Below, piece by piece: positions 49,801 through 59,188 of a stretch of DNA of 64,000 bases. The notes under the pieces are model-generated. The model was not told the DNA's origin and did no database searches. It saw only the letters and a list, made by a program, of their open reading frames with translations. Source of the stretch: Phorcus lineatus (taxonomy: Eukaryota; Mollusca; Gastropoda; Trochida; Trochidae); the NCBI GenBank assembly GCA_921293015.1, contig OV121089.1, forward strand, positions 40,348,520-40,412,519. Direction: 5' to 3'. Position numbers and translations under genes: made by a program. Position 1 is the first letter of the stretch, and every line of letters starts with the position of its first letter.

Positions 49801-52800
49801 ACTTCACTACACTGGAAGTTGAAAAATGCGATAGGGGTATATATGCTCTCCATCGGGTGTGTTTAGAAAATGAATCATAATCAATCATATTTATTTCAGC
49901 ATTTCATGACACAACTGATTCAACTCTCAGGCAGATCCTAAAATAAGTTATGAGGGAGTCCATAAAAAGACTTGAGAACTTGATTTTCATTCTGGAAATT
50001 TCAGAGGAAATAACTAAATGAGACTGAGACATATCAAAGCGAGACATTTTGCTTATCAAAGCGAGGCATGGCTTATCAAAGCGAGGCATTTGGCTTATCA
50101 AAGCAAGGCAGTAGACGTATCAAATCGAGGCATTTTGTGATCAAAGCGAGGTTTGATGCATGTGTCCTGCCACAAATGGGCTAAATAAGGTTATTTACTG
50201 GCAGACTGTACAGAGAAAACCGGCCTATTGGTAAACCTTGAGCAGCAATGTGGTTCTCTTGGGCAGTAAAAGTAGAGTGAGAAGCCAGACCTGGTGCCAG
50301 AATTCTCTCCGTGCCAAACTCTGCTATACAAACTCTGTAATCTGAAATGCCAAAGTTAACATCCGCCGATTGCACATTCTACTAAAAGGCAGCCCGATCT
50401 AGGATATGAATAGAACTGAAGATGATTTCTATATTGTAACGATATAGATGAATATATGTGGTTTGATGTTTGATTCACAAAACATAAGAAGTAAGAAACA
50501 TCTGCGTTTGCTTTGTAAGTAAGGATCTACAGGACAGTGATTGGATCAATTTGGATAACAAACGCCAAAAAAGGATGATTCAAAGGTTCCTCTTAATATC
50601 ATTCTTTGCAAATTTTCTTGACTAGGACAGCTTCATCTACATTGCGACAACACCAATCCTATCTTGTAATCAAATTGTAAATTTGTCCAAGAAATAGCCA
50701 ACGCGATGGTATGTAATGTGGTTATAACGCAGTAGTCTATAGAACCCAGGATAAAAATATTATAAGAATCTGGCCGACTATGGCCCTGTCCTCCATATCC
50801 TCATTCAACCTTGCGAAGACACCCTGTTAATGATTTAGCTGTAGGTACTCTAGATTGAGTAATTTATGCAAATCGGGTATTCAACATAGATTCGCTTGTT
50901 CTTGCAAAGTATACAGTTTATTGCCAGTTTCCCCTAGCAGTCATTTTAACCCCTTTGCATGGGGCGCATCTCTGCTCTACAAGAAAATAAGTATACAGTA
51001 ACTTTTATCGTCTACTGGCAGAAATATTTGCAGTCGATAGCAAATATATATCATAGGAAATTCAGCCAGATGTTCTCCAGATGCAATGATGACGTCATGT
51101 AGGACTATTACGTCACTATGCACAGCAATCATTTGACCTGTGTTGACCATTGTTGACTTATCTCCAAGAACTTGCCCTATTACTTTGTACATACCGTCGT
51201 CGGCGTTGGTAGAAATAGCAATAGAAGTCTACCTGTAGCCAACTGCGAATAAAGGTCAGTGGTAATATAAACCCAGGGAAAGATGTGTAGGTTTTTAAGG
51301 CTTGAGTAGAGAGAAGTGACTCCATCGGTTGTAGATATTAACGAATAATTCTTGCTCCTCTGGCAGTATTATTGCAGGGGATAGCCCGTAACAATATTGT
51401 GGCTATGCATTGCGGTGAAACCTGCGAGCATCGGCTGGAACTAGCGAATCCTGGGTGGTAGTGCGCTACGAAATTTAGCAAGTAGACAGTTCTCTAATGC
51501 AGACAAAGGCGGGATTCGAACCATGGACCTAATGATCCGAAGCCTAACGCGCTAACTACTGCGCTTTCCCGCCCCGCCTTTTAGGTATACATGTAGGTGT
51601 TAGTACAAGCTCTCAAATAAATCGAAGCCTATGTGGCAATATGACAACCGAATGCAAATCCAATTAGAAGTTATATTACGTGGTGGCACGTGGTCCTGTG
51701 CGTAGCTCAGTTGACCGCTATCAGTGAAGTTCAGCAACATCTGGCGTGGCTCGCCGGATGGGTGGGTTACTCGATCGTTTCTGTATTACTGAGAGTCCAA
51801 GGGTTATCCCTGCCCCACACTGAGACACGAGCTGAGAAACCTGTGGTGTCTCCTTAAGCAAGGGACTTTATTCAAAAAGTGCTTCTGTTTACCCAGCAGG
51901 ACCAATTGGGTACCTGGTGTAAATTGTGTTGGAGGTGACCTTTAAGCGCTTAATCGGCAGCTTGGGTTAGACCAGGGTAATAATGATCCATGACTCTTGT
52001 ATGCGCTATGAGCACGTCATAGTGGAGTTGAGCGCTATTTAAATGGACATATTATTATTATTATTATTATTATTTATTACATTCTCGTTTGAGATACTAC
52101 AGTTGTGAAACAATGACATGTTATTCAACACTGTTGTGAAACATTGCACGTGAAAGCGATCGCATCCGGAACTATTTTCCTGTAGTCACATGACAAGTTA
52201 TCATGTGATGATGTAAATCAAAATGACGACTGTCACAAATATTGTTCTCTAAACTTTGATAAAACACGAGATAAAAGTACAATTCTTTTAAAAAACATGT
52301 TTAGCTGTTTAAAAATAAATTTAATCAAACAAAACCATAAGATTTAATCTTTTTTGTATTTTATTTAGCTAGAAAATACCCGTTAACCAAGCTTGATTGT
52401 AAGCGTCTCACAAACCACTCAGTCCGAAATTATTGTTTTATTGTATTTAAACTTTGTCGGAGAGTAACATTCCTCCCAATCAAAACATGCAAATTAGTGG
52501 TCAGAAAAATATGCAAAGCATAAATAATTACTCTCAGTTGTCCAAGAAACAGCTCAGAGATATCAGCACAATTATTAACCAACGTCCATCTTCTTCAAAT
52601 GTAAACATGACCTCCGAATCCGGGTGAAGCGGGCTTTCGTCAGTAGATCGGGCCCTGCCGATTTCGGTCGATTCTAGAAATGTCAGCGTCAGTGCTTCCG
52701 AATTTCGATCAATCAACTCAATCTTCGGTGGTTCCGTTAGCAACTGTGTCATCAATGTTAACTTCATCGGCAACGCAAAGGACAGTGTTCCTCCTACAGA

Positions 52801-55536
52801 CACTAACTCAAACTAAATGAATCGCGCTTCAAAACTCAATGACGTCACGATCACGTGACATTCATTCACACAACTCAGTAACGTAATTCAGTGACTGTCT
52901 GACTGATGTTATGTTTTGTTAACACGCCAATTTGTGTTCTTAGTGACCAAAAACACTAATGAGTGCCTTCCATTTGTATTGTTCAAAATTAAAGCTGTTA
53001 TAAACGGACTTACTCTTGACCTATTTCTCCAATGCAGTCAAATGACGTTATGCGTCGATTGTAAAATTGTATTCCTACGCACAACTACGAGAATGGAGGG
53101 TAAACATGATTTTCATTTTATATTAATTATTTAATGAGTGTAATAAATAAAATACTAAACTCCGTCCAGTTTAATAACATATTTATGAAACTCGTGGATA
53201 GTATTGGTATTTAACTCGCTTTCGCTCGTTAAATACGAATACCATCCACTCGTTTCATAAATATGTTATTAAACTGAACGTCGTTTAGTATTCTCTATTT
53301 TCTTTTCAAAAGCTAAGGTCATGCTAAATAGGTTATGATATAGAAAGCGTCACTTGCTATTATATTTTAAATCATGTCATCATTTTAACAAAGCCCGTGT
53401 GGATAAACTCAGCGAAATGTCAATTTACCAAAGGGAACTCAAATGCAAAACACATATTGAAAAAGTGTTTTTTTTTAAATTGAATCAAAATGCAAAGAGA
53501 GGAAGTATACTGACGAGAGACTGGAGCGAAATACTCTAAAATATATGTTTCAGTTCTAACATTCATTAAGAAAATCCTAAATTGACTCCATAATTCCCCT
53601 TCAACCTAAAAAGACGTATCAACCGTGGAGCGAGTCACGTTTTAATTACTATCAAAGTGATGTGGCTTTTTTTTACAAATGAGGGTACAATGTATGGATT
53701 GTGTCTATAGTCGAATGGAAAAAAAAATATATTTTCTTATTTTTTCTATTATTTTCTAATTACTTACTTAATAAATACTACATATATTATTTATATAAAT
53801 AATAATCTGTCAGTCTTGCAAATAATGCATTACACCACCTCTTTAACATCAACAGAGTTTTATCGTTTCAATTCCTCCATCTGACAACCGCTATTTTCTT
53901 TCTTTGTTTTAAATTTTGATAAGATTCAACCAATTCAATTCCCCCTTCTTCTCCAGCATACATGGGCCCGAAGAAGTCGACGGACGAAGGTCTGGAGCGA
54001 TGTTTCGGGGTGAACTACCTAGGACACTTCTACCTGACCATGCTGCTGAGGGAGAAGCTGAAGAAATGCGCGCCCAGCAGGATCATCAACGTGGTATCTG
54101 ATGCTTATCTGAAGGGGAAAATCGACTGGGAGGATCTGGCCATGACCAAGAGCTACGACATCTACAGCGCCTACTGCAGGAGCAAGCTGGCCTTGACCCT
54201 CTTCAACGTGGAGTGCCACCGTCACTTCTTCAGCGACGTTGTCTGCAGCTACGCCGTCCATCCAGGTTAGTTGGGTTTGTGTTTGCTTGGTAGATATTGC
54301 ACCATTTTGATTTTTAAACTCAAAAGGGGGCCTCGCCATAGGTTTACAACAGGTTCCTAAAACATTGGAAACTCCATAATTGAGGAGTTGTCTGTCATAT
54401 CTGTAATTAACAGCTTCTGAAATGTCCACCAAGTACGCACATGAAAGTGACTTGATTTTTCTTTCCAACTTTTATCATCAACTCTTACAGATCATTATCG
54501 ATCTGTTAAAGATGATAAAATCTGATTATTTACATTTCTGGAGCATCTGGTGTACTTCGTTCTGAAAGTTTTACCTTACAACCTTTTACAACCAAGTGTG
54601 GTACCAGAATACACGTATGGAGTAAAACTCGAAAAGAAACAGCGTAGGATTTCTGTTATTGTATGCAAGATTTAAACGCACTTAAAGGCGAGACTTTTGA
54701 TAAAGGAATACGCTATTGACGTCTCTACGTACATTTATGCCTGTTTCTGTCAAAAAACAGTTTATCATTAATGCCGTGTACTTTGACAAACAGGCATGCC
54801 ATTGTGAGGAAGTATACACGAAATCAAAACTAAAGCAACGGTTCGGGGCATTTTACTAGCTCTAAAATGGTGTGAAATCTGTGTGTCAAAATTATCAGGT
54901 TTTAAATAAATGTAGGTAATTTTTCCATGTTGAGTAGAGAGAAATATTCTCTTGAGACATATTCAAGATTTATTAGTTTATCAGGTATGACAAGGGGTCA
55001 GTAATTAAGTTTTCATTATTGTAATGTTTCGCGAACCAGCCTCATTTCAAACTCTTCTTTCAGGTCCGTGTTGCACCGACCTCCTTAGGAATTGGCCTGG
55101 AATGAACGGGAACATGTTGCGTGCCATGGCCAGGATACTATTCAGAACCCCAGAAGAAGGAGCTCAAACCATCATTTACTGCTGTGTCGCCGACAAGCTT
55201 AGGGAGCATTCGGGAACAAAAATCTTTGTGAACTGCAAGCCACAGAAAATAAAGGAGATTGGGAGGGACAAAACCGAGGGACGTAAGCTGTGGTCTACAA
55301 GTCTTCATCTGTGTGGTTTGGAGGATGAAATTGTCGAAGAAGAAGAAGTTGTGCCTGCAGAGAAACCCGCGGAGAAACCTGCAGAGGCAGAAGGCGTAAG
55401 GAAACGGGAACCTGCCAAAGATTCTAAACTTCCCGTTCCAGATCAGGCTAAGCAAGCACCTGCTGTTGCTAAGAAACCAGAGGCTCCTCAGCCTCAAGCT
55501 GCCCCTGCCCAGGCTGCACAACAAGCCACTTCCTAG
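17526..55536 (+). CDS. membrane-anchored short-chain dehydrogenase/reductase, 4 exons, 410 aa
   Basis: Exons 17526-17733, 44606-44848, 53957-54265 and 55064-55536 join in matching phases (each intron after codon position 1) to give 410 codons. Seen: an acidic N-terminus, a membrane helix at about residues 27-49, the NAD(P)-binding motif TGANTGLG at 69-76, an NNAA at 148-151 where the family has NNAG, Asn170 in GVNYLGH, Ser198, Tyr223 and Lys227 in YCRSK (Ser-to-Tyr spacing 25, as in retinol dehydrogenases), HPG at 252-254 and RTPEEGAQT near 281. The last 70 or so residues are an Ala/Pro/Glu/Lys-rich tail not usual in the family. The closest group is retinol dehydrogenase 11-14/DHRS, which reduce or oxidise retinoids and other lipophilic carbonyls at membranes using NADP(H); the substrate here is unknown. 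An in-frame TGA at 17481 supports the chosen start. Confidence 0.9.
19757..19945 (+). repeat. simple repeat (ATTT)n / (ATTC)n
   Basis: About 190 bases of tandem ATTT units with an internal and a terminal run of ATTC units. It produces long Phe/Leu/Ile/Tyr open frames that are not proteins. Confidence 0.95.
21124..21448 (+). repeat. 20-bp minisatellite
   Basis: About 16 tandem copies of a 20-base unit of the form CTCTCTAGTCCTTGGATTAT. Variants (TTGGACTAT, CATGTATTAT, CGTAGATTAT) form sub-blocks, which suggests local unit expansion. Confidence 0.93.
22300..22389 (+). repeat. perfect 45-bp tandem duplication
   Basis: Two identical 45-base units beginning TTCTTTTATTTTAGTAAAAG, at 22300-22344 and 22345-22389. 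Perfect identity in neutral intron DNA implies a recent event or an assembly artefact. Confidence 0.93.
22907..22963. repeat. hairpin with 26-27-base arms
   Basis: Left arm 22907-22933 and right arm 22938-22963 pair through CAAGGATTTATATA (perfect) and CACTTACT, with a few mismatches, around a four-base loop. Confidence 0.8.
23079..23570 (+). repeat. degenerate satellite of about 60 bp
   Basis: About eight diverged copies sharing the core ATGTTTCGTGTGTGATATGT followed by a TCACA-x-CAAGT-x-ATCACATTGACA block. The phase of the units is preserved over nearly 500 bases. Confidence 0.8.
24120..24560 (+). pseudogene. LINE (non-LTR retrotransposon) 3' fragment
   Basis: The open frame from about 24120 to TAA at 24485 has the C-terminal domain found after reverse transcriptase in LINE ORF2 proteins of many invertebrates: a TFRISLARFRCSSHDLMIEI segment, then C-C spaced by DNNAIEDEYHF and VCPTYNTLRRKYI. 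In the same frame, after the TAA, the typical continuation FSSLMNN-x-x-ILRR follows, so the stop is premature. The reverse transcriptase itself is missing. This is a 5'-truncated, dead copy. Confidence 0.8.
30703..30728 (+). repeat. (GACA)n simple repeat
   Basis: About six tandem GACA units. No further meaning is evident. Confidence 0.9.
34887..35066 (+). repeat. dispersed repeat, family 5, copy 1
   Basis: About 180 bases matching 43777-43960 in opposite orientation. Shared blocks include AGTCTGTCATCCAGACC, ATGGCAAAATA, TTCTTAAGTCTAGAAA, CTAGTT-x-CCTCAGCC and CTTTTTTTCAGGGAC. No coding potential; edges are approximate. Confidence 0.75.
36493..37017 (-). other. 174-codon antisense ORF of unknown status
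   Basis: A minus-strand ORF that is long for such AT-rich DNA. The translation is Cys- and Ile-rich (for example ACDFLSCSCSQL, CIYKCILCIQYRRRLCK) and matches no family I know. It has no intron signals, no upstream promoter evidence and the same base composition as the intron around it. Most likely chance; possibly a small unknown gene. Confidence 0.15.
38284..38759 (-). mobile_element. MITE-1 family, copy A
   Basis: A 476-base element with terminal inverted repeats of the form AAAGAGCCACTCCGTGA, seen as AAAGACCCACTCCGTGA at 38284 and its complement ending 38759. It matches copy B (57253-57718) end to end in opposite orientation, for example AAGTATCGACTGTTA, TTATGATCGAAAACCGGACA and AACACTATCAACTCCTAACT. 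The flanks are TTA on the left and TAA on the right, compatible with a three-base target duplication or decay of one. No transposase is encoded. Confidence 0.85.
43777..43960 (-). repeat. dispersed repeat, family 5, copy 2
   Basis: Reverse-orientation partner of 34887-35066, with shared blocks spread over the whole length. Confidence 0.75.
44045..44370 (+). repeat. 49-bp tandem array
   Basis: Four near-identical 49-base units (CGTCTTTATTGCCAGAGATG, then TTTGTATGTGGAGGTTGTCG and TTCCTTCTT) with degenerate units at both ends. Because 49 is not divisible by three, the same peptides recur in all three forward frames. It ends about 230 bases before dehydrogenase exon 2. Confidence 0.93.
44606..44848 (+). 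CDS. dehydrogenase exon 2: cofactor-binding motif
   Basis: Acceptor TTTCAG ending 44605, donor gtatgt at 44849. It completes TGANTGLGKAVAIELAKR and YLGVRDKMKG and runs to LVNNA, ending with one base of a split codon. The Arg after strand 2 suits NADP(H), by analogy with related enzymes. It is clearly more GC-rich than the flanking introns. Confidence 0.92.
46260..46899 (+). mobile_element. MITE-2 family, copy 2
   Basis: Matches 3514-4127 in the same orientation across its length. The left terminal repeat is TTAAAGGCACTATAGCACGC. The right one is degraded (GCGTCTGTTAAAC). Both copies contain TCTGAACTGAGAA-x-AAA and TTACGAGGTAGATTAC. Confidence 0.78.
50021..50155 (+). repeat. short degenerate tandem array
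   Basis: Five to six copies of a unit of about 22-25 bases with the core TATCAAAGCGAGGCAT and variable spacers. Confidence 0.85.
51395..51573 (-). mobile_element. tRNA-derived SINE, family A, copy 2
   Basis: The best-preserved copy. On the minus strand, 51573 down to 51508 is a tRNA-like head: GGCGGGA pairs with TCCCGCC at its two ends, TAGTTAGCGCG looks like an A box and GGTTCGAATCC is a perfect B box for RNA polymerase III. The body continues leftward with GAGAACTGT, CAGGTTTCACCGCAATGCAT and AGCCACA, shared with copies 1 and 3. Confidence 0.82.
51690..52075 (+). mobile_element. SINE, family B, with (ATT)n tail
   Basis: Begins near GTGGTCCTGTGCGTAGCTCA, with an A-box-like TAGCTCAGTTG and a B-box-like GGGTTACTCGATC. 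It continues through a GACCAATTGGGTACCTGG-type core to GAGCGCTATTTAAATGGACA and ends in ATT repeats. The GCGCTAT-x-TAAATG plus ATT tail is typical of metazoan tRNA-derived SINEs. About 385 bases, probably near full length. Confidence 0.78.
52534..52767 (-). CDS. candidate small antisense coding segment, unknown
   Basis: On the minus strand an ATG (52767-52765) opens 77 codons, MKLTLMTQLLTEPPKIELID through an acidic stretch (SEVMFTFEEDGR) to a hydrophobic end WLIIVLISLSCFL. The frame stays open upstream of the ATG to 52803. The segment is clearly more GC-rich and less repetitive than the intron around it. About 70-90 bases upstream, in its promoter direction, are TGACGTCA and CACGTG. It could be a tail-anchored small protein, or a first exon whose true 3' splice partner lies elsewhere. 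I recognise no family. Confidence 0.3.
   Translation of the reverse strand: MKLTLMTQLLTEPPKIELIDRNSEALTLTFLESTEIGRARSTDESPLHPDSEVMFTFEEDGRWLIIVLISLSCFLDN
52838..52859 (-). promoter_or_regulatory. CRE and E-box motifs
   Basis: A perfect palindromic CRE (TGACGTCA) followed within ten bases by CACGTG, directly upstream of the minus-strand ORF at 52534-52767. Both are strong CREB/ATF and bHLH target motifs. Promoter function is inferred only from position and motif pairing. Confidence 0.35.
53151..53292. repeat. long inverted repeat, 64-base arms
   Basis: Left arm 53151-53214 and right arm 53229-53292 are near-perfect reverse complements (including AGTTTAATAACATATTTATG) around a small loop, CTCGCTTTCGCTCG. 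The ends read AATACTAAAC. It is shaped like a MITE or foldback element; no target duplication was confirmed. Confidence 0.88.
53957..54265 (+). CDS. dehydrogenase exon 3: catalytic tetrad
   Basis: Acceptor CTCCAG ending 53956, donor gttagt at 54266. It carries FGVNYLGHFYLT (Asn170), RIINVVSDAY (Ser198) and SAYCRSKLALTLF (Tyr223, Lys227), ending AVHP plus one base. The full catalytic tetrad is present, so the enzyme is probably active. Confidence 0.92.
54266..55063 (+). other. intron 3 of the dehydrogenase gene
   Basis: A 798-base intron between a GTTAGT donor and a TTTCAG acceptor. I see nothing else in it. Confidence 0.85.
55064..55536 (+). CDS. dehydrogenase exon 4: C-terminal region and low-complexity tail
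   Basis: Acceptor TTTCAG ending 55063; stop TAG at 55534-55536. It begins with GPCCTDLLRN after VHP, includes RTPEEGAQTIIYCCVAD (family pattern), and ends in a tail with EEEE, the repeat AEKPAEKPAEAEG and A/Q/P-rich sequence. The tail is probably disordered. Confidence 0.9.
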
Positions 55537-57252
55537 TCAGGAAACTATGACAGCACACCCTGACAGGCTTTCGTGGAGGTCCCTTGGAAGAAATTTATAA
55601 TAGCAGAGGAACAAAACGAGAACATGGATGCAACTTGTGGAAATCACTTTACCATCTTGAGACTTTGCTAAGAAAATTATGACAGCTTGTGGAGGAAAAG
55701 AATTCAAATCTGAATACATTAACTTAACAACTAAAGCTTTATGGATACCTTTCTTTTTCGTTATGTCAACGATTATTTCGATCAATACCTTGGCAAAATG
55801 TTAACTATTTGTGAACTATCCCCTTAAAAAGTGGACCGCATAAATTATTCCATCAAGGATTCCATCTTGTATATCTAGTGAGTGTCTTAAGTGTTCAGAC
55901 TTGGATAATCGCCATCGTTTCTGTTGATAAGAGTCATCTGGATTAATAATTCCAAAAGGAAAACATCCTGCTACGAAACATATCCATTTTAACAGAGTTC
56001 CAGAGTGCCGAGTGAACGTGTGGTAGCTAGGCAACAGTCGCTGAACAAGTCATTCATTCTATGACGCCTTTGGAGTTACGCGAGAAACTCCGAGATATTC
56101 CGTGGTGTGTTATTGCTTCCGGTCATCAATTACAGTAATCTCCCTTATCAAAAGCTCACCAAAATACGGTTTCGTTTTGGGATTAGCCTAATACCCTTGA
56201 TGGGAGCGGTTTTATGAGGGAGCAACGATGGATTTTTTCATCCATTAATTTTTTTACTAAAGTGAAGACACCGTATTATGGTTGGTGTCATATAATGGAT
56301 ATTGCTGTTTTATAATCAGGAGATTATAGTTTGTACCGTGCGGCAGCATGTTGAAATCGGATACTTTAAAGGGGACAATTAGTATGTGAGAATGCAAGGC
56401 AAAATGAAGTTATTTTGAAATCCTTAAAACATAAGATACAAACTCATAGATGTCATCAACAAATTAGGAGATTAAGTTCAAATTCATCATGAGAACTTCC
56501 CCATACCACTGATCGTTGCATGATTATTTAAATAGAAATTAGTTTGGACATATGCTGATTATACGTTCTGAAGACATATGTGAAATATTTCCTTATTTTT
56601 CTATATGAGCTATGCAACATCTATAAGCGCCTTCAAAAGTACCAGTGCCTTTTCAAGTAATGCAAGTGTATGCATGCACAACTGTGTGTTTCAATGTAGC
56701 AGCTATTTTGATTTACAGTTATTTTAGCTTCGAGACGATGATTGTGTATAGATGTTTTGAATGAATAATTATTATATAATATATACTTGTGTTTTTGTGT
56801 TTTCAAATCAACTTTTAACCCCGAACACGTTTACATATTGTGAATTATATTGGTTTAAATTCTCCTTCTGCAAATCTAATTCAGAGACTCGTTTGATCAT
56901 TCTTTTGATATACATCTGTCCGGTCTCGTATAGTATATAATTGTTAGTTCCATTGATCTGCGAAAATTGCCGTTATATACCGTTTGCAACGTTACCGAGT
57001 CCTGATAACTTGAACTTCTTTTACTTCGGGAAGTTGTCTAGATAACATAGATAATTCATTTAAGTTTATGATTTGTACAGGTGATTCATACATATTCACA
57101 TTCTTTGGTAGAGAAAATCATAACCAGATACTGACATATCAAGCAGAGCAACACTAACCAGGTGAATTACACTATCACTACATAGAAATACGTCAACAAC
57201 AGTTTAGCACGCTTTCCAGCGTATTTTGTTGGTTGAATACATGGTATTGCTT
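55537..57252. other. 3' untranslated and intergenic region
   Basis: Follows the dehydrogenase stop. No AATAAA hexamer was noticed in the first 1.5 kb, so the 3' end of the transcript could not be placed. No repeat or gene recognised. Confidence 0.5.
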
Positions 57253-57718
57253 AAAGAGCCACTCAGTGAGTTGTTGGAGTCATATATGCCGAACTTATTC
57301 AGTGGTGGCATTTGATCGTGAAGTATCGACTGTTACCAAAAAGAATTTTTTTAAGCTAATTGGTTTTGTACAGTGACTATATGAAGGTAGAAAGTCGCAA
57401 TTATGATCGAAAACCGGACAGTGGCGCTCGTCAAATAGTCGAACTTAATTTTGGAGACTTAACTTAAACAGCCAGGGGGGCAGTTAGGAGTTGATAGTGT
57501 TTCTTAGGTTATATAACTAGTATCCATGTATATTGGACAGGTGGTCTCCGCCTCTGAGATGGGGCTGTTTTTAGATTTTCATGGAAAATCAGTATTTGTC
57601 ATACATATTCTTAAAGAGATAAAAAGTTAAGATGTTTTAAGTTTATATCACCAAATATAACATTTAGGTTCGTATCAAAGCCAATATATATGGTACGAAA
57701 ATCCCGGAGTGGCTCTTT
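57253..57718 (+). mobile_element. MITE-1 family, copy B
   Basis: 466 bases with terminal inverted repeats AAAGAGCCACTCAGTGAG on the left and CCCGGAGTGGCTCTTT on the right. It matches copy A in inverse orientation throughout. Taking the repeat as starting at AAGAGCC, both flanks are TTA, which fits a PIF/Harbinger-type target duplication. Confidence 0.87.
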
Positions 57719-58607
57719 TAGTTACCAAATTCATGCCTCTTTTTAGAAAGCCGTTTGGAGGAGATTACTTGGGAAACGTGATGTTAAAAAGTCACGAATG
57801 TCAATTAAGCATAAAACAAAAGCTATTTACGAAAATATTCAGTAACCGAAAAACAGTTGCTGGTTTCTGATTGCTTCCACAAATATAATTGCCCTAGTGA
57901 ATGAACGTGAGAAATTGAGAAATTTTCAACTAACATCAAAGACATATCTGGCAATGTCCCGATTCTTTTACCAAGTACGCATCTATAATAGATCATGGTT
58001 CTTCGGAACACGAAGGAATGTTTATATCTTGGACACGTACCAGGGATGCATTGTTTATCGTTCCAGGTTCTGGCTAAACTTAGAGGCTCCAATGCAAGCG
58101 GTAGATTCTATCACTAGACAAGGTCACCTGTTTGAGAAACTGCTAGTCAGCAATGAATTACACTTCTATGCTATCTACACGTGTTTAGCAATATGGGATT
58201 GTGAGTCAAATGTAACCTGATTTTCGTAATGTCTTTATGTTGGACAACCGTCATGGGATTGTGAGTTAAAATTAGTCTCAGTCAAAATACTCAATGTTCG
58301 TGATGACAAGCAATGAAGGATTGTGAGTTTAGATTCACCTTCAAATATCACTCATGTTCATAGTGTGCACATGTTGTACCAGATGTATGGTATTTTCCAA
58401 CGAGAACAACCTCAGCCAAAGAATACTGATTTTTTTTTCCAATTCCTAGGTTAGAAAGGTCTTGATGTTTGCTTTTAAGAAAACATGGCAATGTTTGACA
58501 AGATTCGCAATATGCTAAATCTTATAATGTCTCATTTAGTGAGGTCTTCAATGGGAAATATGACTAGTTATATGGAATTGTCCGACACGATACATTTCTG
58601 TTTACGT
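57719..58607. other. intergenic, degenerate local repeats
   Basis: GGGATTGTGAGT-like phrases recur near 58195, 58254 and 58318 at spacings of about 60. The open frame at 57897-58220 has no recognisable domain. Confidence 0.4.
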
Positions 58608-58915
58608 CCTGATAAATCAGCGTACCGCTCTCGCTCCTTCCTATAACCCTGATCTCTTCAAGCCAAAAGCCTCGTATCGCTAGCTATCTAACCAGCCAAT
58701 GGGTCCATCAACGGCGGCACAACCCGGATGGAAAACCCTCTGAGTTCAAGACAGTAGCTTCACGCTCCTTGCATAACGATATCCATTGGCTGAACTGATA
58801 ACAGGTGAATTAAACCACGAACATAAAGCCGATCCAGCCGTTCTAAGCTTTGGCCCGAAAGAGATCGAGTATTACGAAGGAGCGAAAGCGGATTCATATA
58901 CGCTGATTTATCAGG
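58608..58915 (+). mobile_element. MITE-3 family, copy 2
   Basis: 308 bases with terminal inverted repeats CCTGATAAATCAGCGTA at the left and TACGCTGATTTATCAGG at the right. Each is followed inward by CGCT-x-TCGCTCCTT-type sequence. Matches the VWDE-like last intron (10215-10450) in opposite orientation. Confidence 0.85.
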
Positions 58916-59080
58916 GTGCTCAGTATAGTTAATTTTCAAATTGCCTGTTTAGTAAGGTCTACGTCTATTTTCTACAAAGTATTATGGATTGTCTCACAGT
59001 ATTTTTCTTCGCGAAAGTGAGTGAAATCTACATGACAAGAATATCAGATTCTCTGGCAAGAGACATTTCAACAATAGGGA

Positions 59081-59188
59081 CGTGTATCGCTTAGATATAG
59101 CTATAGAAAGACATATGTGCCTATAAACCCCACCCAATGTTGTAGGGTATGGTCTATGGGCAAATATTTCTCTCTAAGCGATACACGA
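59081..59188. repeat. inverted repeat of about 108 bp
   Basis: CGTGTATCGCTTAGATA at the left and its complement TCTAAGCGATACACG at the right bound a non-coding centre. MITE-like, with short arms. Confidence 0.65.

Larger units (their letters stand above)
44849..53956 (+). other. intron 2 of the dehydrogenase gene (9.1 kb)
   Basis: Holds MITE-2 copy 2, a short degenerate array, two SINEs in head-to-head arrangement, a candidate antisense coding segment and a long hairpin, each listed. The remaining stretches are AT-rich with nothing recognisable. Confidence 0.75.

Noticed and set aside
51508-51573. Apparent tRNA gene on the minus strand
   Set aside because: It is only 66 bases, lacks a convincing anticodon arm and continues directly into a SINE body shared with two other loci.
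54019-54468. 149-codon minus-strand ORF
   Set aside because: Antisense shadow of dehydrogenase exon 3.
55138-55524. 128-codon minus-strand ORF
   Set aside because: Antisense shadow of dehydrogenase exon 4.
57897-58220. 107-codon plus-strand ORF
   Set aside because: No recognisable domain, no splice or promoter support, and intergenic composition.
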